From positions 8,618,001 through 8,682,000 of the forward strand of contig JAPFFF010000001.1 in the NCBI GenBank assembly GCA_039105265.1: a stretch of DNA of 64,000 bases, given 5' to 3'. Shown in pieces: positions 22,543 through 31,482 of this stretch. This DNA is from Tritrichomonas musculus (taxonomy: Eukaryota > Parabasalia > Tritrichomonadida > Tritrichomonadidae). Position numbers and translations under genes: made by a program. The notes beneath the pieces were generated by a model that saw only the letters and a program-made list of their open reading frames with translations, made no database searches and had not been told where the DNA came from. Position 1 is the first letter of the stretch; the number at the start of each line of letters is the position of its first letter.

Positions 22543-25500
22543 TTATGATTCAGAAATACGATCAACGGTGACATATTGCAAATGATTAAAATCAACATCA
22601 TATTTGCCTTGGCTATCAATGTGTCCAGAATATATTGGATTTCCTTTTTTACACAATTTCATACGAATCCTCCATTGGTAATATAGTGATTGTGCTATTT
22701 GTATACTAAAATGATTATTTGATGAATCTTTCCACATGTTTTTTATATCATTTAAAACTGTTTTTGCAGGTGCTTCATCGGTTAAACAAATATTATGTGA
22801 TTTGATGAACCCAAAATAGCCTTCTACGACTTCATTCAATGAAGGACTATATTGAACAATAGGAAGCAAAGCAATTTTTAAAGCTTCAATCGTATCTTCA
22901 ACACATTGTGTATTATGAACCGGACAGTTATCCTCGATAAACACAATTTCCGTTTTATTATTGCATAAATATTGACGTATAACATGAACAGACTCTTTCA
23001 AAAATTCAGAATATTGTAAATTATCTACTGCACCTTCAACAAATTTAAAGAATACTCCAAAAGCAGGAATAACAAGTGCAATTACAGAACATTTTATTTT
23101 AGATAAAGGACAATTTGCTAAAGGTGTGAGTCCAATATAAGATCGCCCATATTTTCTTCCTTCGCACGCCGTAACCGCAGCCTCGTCGATAAATCCAAGT
23201 AATATATTATCGTTTTTAATTATTTTTTCAATGAATTTGGACCAAGCAACGCGGTAAATCCTCAAGCCTATGCTGTTTCTATTTGGCGGTGCGAAGGAGG
23301 CTTTGTTAACTGAAAAATTGAGGGCTTTTAAATATCTCGAAACTGTTCTTGGAGAAATTGGATTATCTTCATTTGTTCCAAAAGGAGAATTCAAGTATGC
23401 TGCATATGACACAGCTGAAAGAGTTGGAAAATCAAGAACTAAGGTGATCAGACATTTGATAGTTTCATTGGTTACTTTTTGGTTTTCAATGCGAAAACCA
23501 GTTTGGTGTTCATCCATAACATCTGACGTTAAAAGTTTTTCTTGCTTTTCTTTACTCAATTTAACAAAATTTGATATTTTGTTTAATAAAGTTTTCTTTG
23601 AGTAAATTGACTTATGTAAATTCATCTTTTTTATTTTTTTATATAGTTTGACATTTTCATACATTGTTTCGGGATCATTATTAATTCTGATATAACTTTC
23701 AACAAATGCTGTATAATTTGCATTGATTCCAATGTGATTAAATAATTTTAAAAAGTCTCTTTCAATAAATCGTTTGATATCTGAAATTGAAAAAGTTAAT
23801 TTTTGCTGTATTTCCGTCTTTTGTTCTACTTTTAATTTGATTTGATTTATTATTTCTTTCGCATTAAAAATCTCATATCGTTCTTGCCAATAATAACATT
23901 TTGTGACTGTTTGATTATCATCCATATCAAACGTTTCGCAACCACCACTTTCTTCAACATATTTCTGATATTTTAAAATATCTTGAAATAAAGCCATAAT
24001 TGCTCCTGCTGTATGAGATTGTGTTGCATTGTATCCTTTTGGAAGTAGATCTTCAGTGATATCTTCAAATTCTTTATCATTTTGCATCATATATTCTTCT
24101 TCCTCTTCTTCTTCGCTTTGATCTTCCATATCGTCTGTTGAAGTCCATTCAAACTCTTCATCGATGTCACTATCTTTTTCATCGTATTCTATTGCATCAA
24201 GAGCTTCTTCAAATTCTTGAGGACTTGTAAACTTTTCATATAATGGTACAGGATTGTAAGACAAAAGTGATTTAGAAAGATTATCATCAATGAGAATCTC
24301 ATCATACTGAATTTTATATTGATCTGTAATATAGTTTCTTTTGTACCATTCAAGAATAGGATCTAATGATTCTTCAATGATTGAATAATTATAGTTTTCT
24401 TTTTGAATAATTCTTTTAAGAATTTTATATGTCTTAGTTCCTTGTTTCTCAATTTCTCTACAATCTTTTGGATTTATGTTCAATTTATTCTGTAGAATTT
24501 GAGCATTTGTCCTTCCTTGATCTGAAAAGTTGAGTTGTCTAAAAAACTTCCCAGCTAATTTGAATAATTTTCGGTATTTAGCAAATTTGGATGGGCTTTC
24601 TCTTTGATCAATATTCTTTACAATATTCTCATTATTACAGAATAATTTGCCAGAAAGGTTATTTATATGCAAGCCATCGATATCAACCGTTTGTTTAGGA
24701 AGCAATAAATGATTGTATTCTTTGATTCCTTTTAAGTCATTATCATTTGTATCTTGTGCACTTTCATCTATAATTATGTCAGATGATGTTTCCATATCTG
24801 AACTTTTTTCGCAGGTATCTGAATTCGTATAAATCTCAAAAGATTCAGATTCATTTTTTAAATCATGCTCATTTCTATCATTACTTGAAAATTCATTATC
24901 TGAATTTGAGAACCAACTAGTGCTGCTATTATCAAAGTAGCCATTTTCATCTGATGTTGTTTGTCCTGTTACATTCAAAAAACTTCTTATTGTATTTTCA
25001 GTTTCAGAGCTTGATGACTTATTATTTGAATTATTGTAGCTTTCATCTGAGTTTGTATCATTTATGAGATTATTCTTTGAATTTTCTGATTCAGAATTTA
25101 ATGACGTTTCATTGGAATCATCATAACTATCATCTGAGTTTATTTTATTTATGCTATTATTACTCGAATAGTCTGATCCAGAACTCCCATAAGAGTTAAT
25201 CTCATTATCAGTGCTCTGCTCTTCATTCGGATTTGATGTCACTTTTTTGGCATGCGTTTTTGATTTAAGTGCCATTTTCTTTTTGCTTGATTGAGTTATT
25301 GATTTGTTAGATATGATATTAAGTGTATTAGTCATTAAATTATTGTAATTTGTGTTTTTAAATTGGGTTTGAATGTTATTGTTGGCCATCAATGATAAAA
25401 AAGCGAATTCATCATTTTGCGTGAGTATTTTTTCATAATTAAGAAGTTGCTGTGCCGTTACATTTTTATTATATTTTGTGTAAAGAAGCAAAACACTGTT

Positions 25501-26355
25501 TTTTCGTAGTTTTAGATCATATTCTTGAATTATACTATATGTATCGATTGAACAATTAGGATAAAAAAATAAGTTGTAAACATAGTTACAATCAAATAAA
25601 ACAAATTTTTCATAGAATTTAAAAAGAGTAACATAATGACCACCTTTTAAATCACCAAGGAAAATAGAAGCTCCACTAAATTTGTAAAATGAATTCTCTA
25701 TTTGAATGAAACTATTTATTTGAACACTATTGTCAAGAAAATTTAATCCATCTGTTCTGTTAATACTGAGAAATAAATATTTAGGTAATATATTAATTTG
25801 TTGAATTTCGTTATTTAAAAAGTTATTAATTAAACTTTGAACATTTGCTGCATTTAATGATAATTGTAAATAATATGAAACGTCAAATTCAGGATCGTTA
25901 ATATAATCTAATTCAATTTTAAAATATGAATTCACACTTTGAGAACATGAAAATAAAAGATACTGACAAAATTCTTTTATATCTTCTTTTTGATTTTGCA
26001 AATGGCCATTATTCGTATACCATTGATCCCAACCTAAAATAAAATCAGAAATGTTAGTTGTTGCACTTTTTCTTGTACTATTTAATCTTTTAACAATGTT
26101 TGATAATAATTCATCTGTGTCATTATCATGTTCTTTTCTTTTCAAATATCGGACCACTTCTTTACAATGGAACATTAATTGAAATAAGGAAATTGCAAAA
26201 CAATAATTTCCAGGTTTCAAGTTCGGCGTTTGATTTCTAATTCCGCGAAATTTTGAAAAAGGTATTCGCTTATATTCATCTCCGAATATCGATATCTTGC
26301 TTGATAAAGTTATTGGATCAAGATTTGCTTTTGGAATCGAATTTTTAAACATCAA
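22543..26355 (-). CDS. USP-like peptidase fused to a DD35E mariner-type transposase
   Basis: One unbroken frame of 1270 residues. Residues about 38-265 look like a ubiquitin-specific protease (peptidase C19): a Cys box PGNYCFAISLFQ with Cys52 as candidate nucleophile, the strand PKYLFLSINR at about 191-200, and a His box GGHYVTLFKF with His240 followed by LFDCNYV with Asp255. Residues about 370-560 are a Ser/Asn/Asp-rich linker. A conserved block SPSKFAKYRKLFKLAGKF lies near 600-640, and an acidic stretch near 760-800. The C-terminal third holds a helix-turn-helix (ISPRTVSRYLKALNF) and the triad Asp1057 (FIDEAAV), Asp1142 (IEDNCPVH), Glu1178 (LNEVVEG), with 35 residues between the last two. 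The transposase should mobilise the element; the USP part may remove ubiquitin from host or element proteins. The second role is inference from motifs only. ATG at 26353-26355. Confidence 0.85.
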   Translation of the reverse strand: MMFKNSIPKANLDPITLSSKISIFGDEYKRIPFSKFRGIRNQTPNLKPGNYCFAISLFQLMFHCKEVVRYLKRKEHDNDTDELLSNIVKRLNSTRKSATTNISDFILGWDQWYTNNGHLQNQKEDIKEFCQYLLFSCSQSVNSYFKIELDYINDPEFDVSYYLQLSLNAANVQSLINNFLNNEIQQINILPKYLFLSINRTDGLNFLDNSVQINSFIQIENSFYKFSGASIFLGDLKGGHYVTLFKFYEKFVLFDCNYVYNLFFYPNCSIDTYSIIQEYDLKLRKNSVLLLYTKYNKNVTAQQLLNYEKILTQNDEFAFLSLMANNNIQTQFKNTNYNNLMTNTLNIISNKSITQSSKKKMALKSKTHAKKVTSNPNEEQSTDNEINSYGSSGSDYSSNNSINKINSDDSYDDSNETSLNSESENSKNNLINDTNSDESYNNSNNKSSSSETENTIRSFLNVTGQTTSDENGYFDNSSTSWFSNSDNEFSSNDRNEHDLKNESESFEIYTNSDTCEKSSDMETSSDIIIDESAQDTNDNDLKGIKEYNHLLLPKQTVDIDGLHINNLSGKLFCNNENIVKNIDQRESPSKFAKYRKLFKLAGKFFRQLNFSDQGRTNAQILQNKLNINPKDCREIEKQGTKTYKILKRIIQKENYNYSIIEESLDPILEWYKRNYITDQYKIQYDEILIDDNLSKSLLSYNPVPLYEKFTSPQEFEEALDAIEYDEKDSDIDEEFEWTSTDDMEDQSEEEEEEEYMMQNDKEFEDITEDLLPKGYNATQSHTAGAIMALFQDILKYQKYVEESGGCETFDMDDNQTVTKCYYWQERYEIFNAKEIINQIKLKVEQKTEIQQKLTFSISDIKRFIERDFLKLFNHIGINANYTAFVESYIRINNDPETMYENVKLYKKIKKMNLHKSIYSKKTLLNKISNFVKLSKEKQEKLLTSDVMDEHQTGFRIENQKVTNETIKCLITLVLDFPTLSAVSYAAYLNSPFGTNEDNPISPRTVSRYLKALNFSVNKASFAPPNRNSIGLRIYRVAWSKFIEKIIKNDNILLGFIDEAAVTACEGRKYGRSYIGLTPLANCPLSKIKCSVIALVIPAFGVFFKFVEGAVDNLQYSEFLKESVHVIRQYLCNNKTEIVFIEDNCPVHNTQCVEDTIEALKIALLPIVQYSPSLNEVVEGYFGFIKSHNICLTDEAPAKTVLNDIKNMWKDSSNNHFSIQIAQSLYYQWRIRMKLCKKGNPIYSGHIDSQGKYDVDFNHLQYVTVDRISES

Positions 26356-26860
26356 AATATCTATTTTCCAAATTGAATATATATGAAACTTTTTCTGAGA
26401 AATTGCCTTACTAAATGGGAAAGTTTGAATTGTAGATCATTATTAAACAAATATTTTTATATGTATCACAGTTGTTAAATAATTATGGCAATCAATATTA
26501 CTTTTATTATATTATGTTCTCATTAAATTTTTCTTTAAATTTTTTTTTTTTTTCAAATTAAAGATATTTAAGTAAGATGCTTTAAATTATTGAAATCAGA
26601 TAATCATATATAAAAAATTATTTAACATTTCATATATAATTAAAAATTAATTATGGTTTACAAAGCAATTTTTCAAGATATTATCACATTTAACCCAAAA
26701 TTAACAGTATTCAAAGTTTCCCATTTAGTAAGGCAATTTCTCAGAAAAAGTTTCAAGAAAATTATCGGTAATTTTACATTATTGAAAAAAAATTGAATGA
26801 AATTGAATGAGTGATACTATTCAATTTTTTTTCAATTCCTATTTAGTATGTCCAACCCTG
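26356..26860. repeat. Right end and promoter side of the giant element
   Basis: The 505 bp between the start codon and the right terminus hold a forward GCCTTACTAAATGGGAA copy at about 26404-26421, only 50 bp from the ATG, and a reversed copy at about 26718-26736. The terminal inverted repeat ends CTATTTAGTATGTCCAACCC plus TG at 26860. The subterminal copy beside the gene could let the transposase affect its own promoter; this is inference. Confidence 0.7.
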
Positions 26861-26862
26861 TA

Positions 26863-27856
26863 ATTAAATTTTAACGTTTAGAAAATATTTTTTTCGATCA
26901 TAAATAATTGAAAAATATATAAATCACGATCATTAAAATTTCAGTTAAATATTATCGTCTAACGATTAAAAAAATCTCAAAAAAGCTCAAAATTGAATGA
27001 ATTTTTATACGAAAACCTTTCAATTTTTTCGTATACCGCTTTTTTTTTTGGCCTTCAATATGGTGAATAAAAACGGTTTCTTATACGAAAAACCGTCGAT
27101 TTTTTCGTTTACCGCTTTTTTTGGCCTTCCCTATGGTCAATTAAAATTGAATACTTATTCGATTTTTTTTTTAATTTTACATAACCGTTTATATTGACCT
27201 ATTATAAGGCAGATTATTTTAGCCTTAAGCTGCCAAATAAATAATCAAATTTTAATACAAATAGCTTATTGTAATGGCTAAATATTTTACCTTTCAATTT
27301 CAATGTTTTTAAAATATTGTTATATCTCAGTTTTTTATATTAAAATCATTTTATTTATTTATTTATTTGAAATAAATATTTACTATTCAAAAATTGTGTT
27401 ACAATATTTTTTCAATTATTTACGTTTTTTACAAAAAATGGTTATATTTTTTTCTATTTTTTCCTTATTGTAGTAAATTTAGTTCCATTACGATAAAAAT
27501 TAGCTGTAGTTACAATTATTTTGTTTTTGAACAATTGTGCTTTTAATTTTACTTTTTTTCATTATAAATTTCCATAATAGAACCAATTTTATTTTGAATA
27601 CTAATATATAAAAGAAGAAAATAAACTGAGTAATGATTCGTTGTCAATAATGTTTTAAACAAATAGCTTGAAAAAAAATAAGATACAAATTTTGGTTCCA
27701 GGATTTGAGTTCATCAAATCACCTTCAATCACCAATTTCATTTATATGCTTTCAATTTTTAAATTAAATACAAAAACTCTCAATTTTTGAACAATTTATT
27801 TTACAAAACGAACTTAATATAAAATATTTTATAAATGAAAATTTTGAATTAAAATT
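26863..27856. other. Intergenic, no gene; local 76-bp-offset duplication
   Basis: AT-rich and without a convincing gene. A duplication of about 58 bp lies at 27006-27064 and 27082-27138: both copies run from TATACGAAAA through CGTWTACCGC and TTTTTTTGGCCTTC to TATGGT. A 66-codon open frame crosses it and looks like a by-product of the duplication. Confidence 0.6.
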
Positions 27857-29651
27857 AGAACGTAGGAAACTATGGCGGTTAAATACGTTTAAACAAAAAA
27901 CACTCTTTTTAGGTGAATATATAAAGATTTGAAAAACAATTTCACTTGTATATTAATAAGTATAGTGTTGTTAAAAGTTATAGACAAAAATACAACCGAA
28001 ATACAACCGAAATACCAAAAACAGAGTTAGTCAAATCAAAATACCAAAAACAAAGCTAGTCAATTAAAGATTAAAACGATTAAATAACATTTAAAAAGTT
28101 TCTATCATTGAAATTATGATAAGCAATTGAGAATAAATTTTTTATTTGATCAAAAGCTATTCTGAATTTTTGAGAATACCTAAGAAAATAAAAACATAAC
28201 TTTTTGGTTGACAAAAATTAAAATAAACTCTATTTATCTTTATATTTATTAAATTTATTCTTTTAAATATATAATTAATTACTAAAAAAAATGTATTTAT
28301 ACTTGTTTGCAAATATAAAAAGCAATAAATTTTACAAGAAAATTGAATAACCTTTTTTCACAATATTTTAATTAATTTTATTTTGAAAATTTACTAAAAA
28401 ATAATTAAGATTAGCTCAAAAAAATCAAAAAAGATTAATTCAAATTTGCTTTAAAAATGTTTTTATATGTTTAAATTGGTCTTTAAATCTATTTTAATTT
28501 TTTTTGATTTTGACAAAAGTCTGTTTGGAATTTTTGTATATAACTTTTAACAACACTAAATAAGTATCTTTATAAGTAAATAATTAATTAAAAGAATTTA
28601 AATTAATTACATCACGTATCATTTTAAAGACGAAATATTAAATGAAAAGTTTACATGAAAATTCAATACCTATCGTCAAAAAAGCATTGAAAAATAAAAT
28701 AAAAAAATGAACAAAATGAAGGATTAACATATTTTACTATCTGAATATTTTCAATTGTCATTTTATTGAAAATATATTTATATAATAATGTTTCCTTTTA
28801 ATGCGTAACAATTCCCAATATTCTTATTTTAGTAGTTATTTCAATTTTTTTATCACAATATTTGATGGGCCAAAATGGTATAAACGAAAAAACGTATAAT
28901 TTGAGAGAAGCATTGTAAAATTGACCATATCAAAATCTTTAATATATTATATTTATTTCGGTAAGTATTTAAAAAAACTATATTTTAATAAATCATATAA
29001 AAATAATACGCATTATTTTACTAAAGTTTTTAGGTATTGCTTTTTTATCTTAGCAATAAATGAAGATATGATTTTCGATTCATATCATATGCAAATACGT
29101 AAAATTTGGTACGTAAAATAGTCTTTTAACACGATAAATACGTTAAAAACAAGTAGTAAAAGATGATTGAATAGCTTTTTGAAACTGAATATTTGTTTCA
29201 TCTTTTGAAGAGCAAAGCTTATAAAATAACCAAATATACAAAGATAAGAGCTTGTAAGTTAAATCATACTGCTGTTTGCTTTTTCAAATTTTGAATTTTT
29301 CTTGAGTTATGGCATAATCTGGATTGCATTCATTCGTGTTGATTCTTAGCTGTGTAAACTTCTTTAATAATACTACCGCTCGATAATAATACGCATTTTC
29401 ATGCATAATTTATCGAATTTCCTTTGTTTTGATGAAAAATATTTTAATTATTTTCGCATTAAAATTATTATAAACCATTGAATTTTTGGTTTTTGGGTTA
29501 ATTTTGGGATTAAAAATGTTTGATAATATCTCAAAACGTACCGTTAGAAAAATTAATATTTTATTAAATATATTAATTAAATATATCATTAATAATAAAT
29601 AAATATTCCATATATGCAAGTAGTCGGAGGTCAAATAGTTTCCTACGTTCT
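27857..29651. mobile_element. Non-autonomous element, GGAAACT-type ends, 8-bp target duplication
   Basis: A 1795-bp element with perfect 17-bp inverted repeats AGAACGTAGGAAACTAT. It is flanked by the 8-bp direct repeat TTAAAATT (27849-27856 and 29652-29659). There is no transposase-size frame. The terminus resembles that of the element at 30048-31238, and both have 8-bp duplications, so they are probably one family. An 8-bp duplication fits hAT, P or Merlin elements; I do not assign one. A smaller element is inserted inside it. Confidence 0.82.
27963..28558. mobile_element. hAT-like MITE nested in the 27857-29651 element
   Basis: A 596-bp element with inverted repeats of about 28 bp beginning TAGTGTTGTTAAAAGTTATA. 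It is flanked by the perfect 8-bp direct repeat AATAAGTA (27955-27962 and 28559-28566). The first five bases fit the hAT consensus YARNG, and the duplication length fits hAT. There is no coding frame. Because it lies inside the larger element, it inserted later. Confidence 0.82.
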
Positions 29652-30047
29652 TTAAAATTTACACTTAAAAGCATTTCGTGGATCATTTAAAGTATAGTTA
29701 GTATTTTCTGAAAATTTTTCAAAAAGTGGAAATAATTCAGAAAAAATAATCAAAATAAAATAATTGAAAATATTAATCTTTTTTTATTTTTACATAATTT
29801 TACATAGGCTGCATACCTTCTAGCGAGCATCGATCCAAATGAAGCGGAGTCTAGAATCATAGAAAAGGAGATTCAAAAGTTTTTGTTTTTAGAAAAAAAA
29901 AAAAAATATCAACAAAACGATTCATTTTTCAATTATTTAAAAAAACATTTTAGCAAAATATATAAATTGAAAATCTTCTTGGCATCATTTGGTTAAAGAA
30001 CGCTTGCATTGTTTCTACGTTTTTTCTTAAGAATTTAAATAATTCAT

Positions 30048-31238
30048 AGAGGTACGGAAACTCTAATTCCTGGACAAATCGAATTTAATATTATCATATT
30101 ATAAATAATATATATCATATAATATATATATAAAATTTAATTAAATTTTTACAGATAGATTTTAAAGATAAACAAATATTAATAATTTGAAGCAAACTTT
30201 CACAAAAAAAACAATAAACTATAGAATATAAAAATTTTCAAAAATATACTTTTTTTTAAAATAAATCAGGAGAGAATAAGAATATTTGACTTTTAAATCC
30301 TTATAATTTCATATGAATAAAAAAATGATTTTATTATTAAAATTTTTTTTTTTTCGATCTGATATATTTATATATGTAAAAAACAAATAAAATAAAAACA
30401 TTTATTTATTTTTATGAATGATATTATTTCATTTAATTGCATGTTTTCTAAAAAAAAATAGTGTTTTTTTTTTATATATAATTCCTTTTGAGCTTTCATG
30501 CTTTTCATTTGTTCCAAAATCATCAAATATCATTTGAACAATTAAAATTCATTTTTTATGCTTGTTTTTGAATTATTCTTTTGGCCAATCATAATTTTTA
30601 ATATCATGATTTACATTGATTGTAATTAATTTATCCGATTTTTCTTTTAATAGATTTCATTAGTGTCGAAGACCTCAGATTTCTTGTTTTAAATTTGCAA
30701 TTTCTAAGATTAATTTATTTTTTAACATGAAATTATACTCATTATTTCTTTTGTATTCAATGATTTACAAATATTTTCTTTTTTTTGGAAATATCTTTAT
30801 TTACAATCTATAAAAATTTAATATTTTCTCAAATATAATTAGATATTTGTGTATATAAAATTTTATTAAAATAAAAATATACGATAAGTCCAGGAATGAA
30901 AGATTTTTTGCATTCTCAAAACATCACATCACCAAAGATTTCATAAAAATGGTTTTTTCTTAATAAAAAAAGATTTTTGATCATTTTGAGCTCTTTTTTC
31001 TAATATTGTAGTTAACACTAATAGATATTTTTTTAAAATTAATGTTGTATTGAGCGTTTTAGAAAATAGTAATATTTTGTCATTTCTTTTAAATTTAGTT
31101 ATAATTTATTTTTTTCATATTATCATATTTATACAAAATTTAAATTTATATAAAATTTATTTTTTTATTTAATATAATAAGATAATTTCATTTTTACATT
31201 TTTCATGAATTCTCACAAAAGTTAGTTTCCATACCTCT
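30048..31238. mobile_element. Second GGAAACT-type element, 8-bp target duplication
   Basis: A 1191-bp element with 15-bp inverted repeats AGAGGTAYGGAAACT (one mismatch), flanked by TAATTCAT on both sides (30040-30047 and 31239-31246). It has no coding frame. A second short inverted pair (ATTCCTGGAC near 30069, GTCCAGGAAT near 30889) lies inside. Its right end is about 245 bp upstream of the HECT gene start, so it may have brought in or displaced upstream regulatory sequence. Confidence 0.82.
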
Positions 31239-31450
31239 TAATTCATAATTTTTTTATTTTAAAAATTTTGAGAATTTCTCAAATTAAAAATACAATTTTA
31301 CAATTTTTGTAATATTTCTAAAATATCATGCTTATACTTTTATCAATTTTTATTATAATTTACATCATATATTATATATTAATTATTTATTTGGACTAAA
31401 TATTATTTTATGCTCATAATATTTAAAAATTGGCATATTTTCACGAATCT

Positions 31451-31460
31451 TTGAAAAAGT
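31451..31460 (+). promoter_or_regulatory. Candidate core-promoter motif TTGAAAAAGT (HECT gene)
   Basis: TTGAAAAAGT lies 22 bases before the ATG of the HECT gene. The same ten bases occur 20-27 bases before two other host genes in this window. Short 5' leaders are normal in trichomonads, so the motif may lie at the transcription start. The role is inferred from recurrence and spacing only. Confidence 0.4.
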
Positions 31461-31482
31461 TGATGAAAATTTTCCAAACAAA

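Larger units (their letters stand above)
13711..26860 (-). mobile_element. Giant mariner/Tc1-type element carrying a USP-transposase gene and a satellite
   Basis: A 13,150-bp element. The left end CAGGGTCGGACATGCAAAAT and the right end, read inward, CAGGGTTGGACATACTAAAT form imperfect inverted repeats. Each is preceded by TA (13709-13710 and 26861-26862), the superfamily's target duplication. A motif of the type GCCTTACTAAATGGGAA recurs near both ends (about 13840, 14005, 14051, 26404 and, reversed, 26718). Between the ends lie an 8.2-kb array of 23-bp repeats and one intact gene of 1270 codons on the minus strand. Ordinary Tc1/mariner elements are 1-3 kb with one gene of about 350 codons, so both size and content are exceptional. 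Confidence 0.85.

Noticed and set aside
13711-26860. Polinton/Maverick-type element, because of its size and a cysteine-peptidase-like gene
   Set aside because: No capsid, DNA polymerase B, packaging ATPase or retroviral-type integrase is seen. The ends are short with a TA duplication, and the transposase core is of the mariner type.
26997-27197. 66-residue protein
   Set aside because: The frame is produced by a local 76-bp-offset duplication; no homologous motif or promoter-like context is seen.
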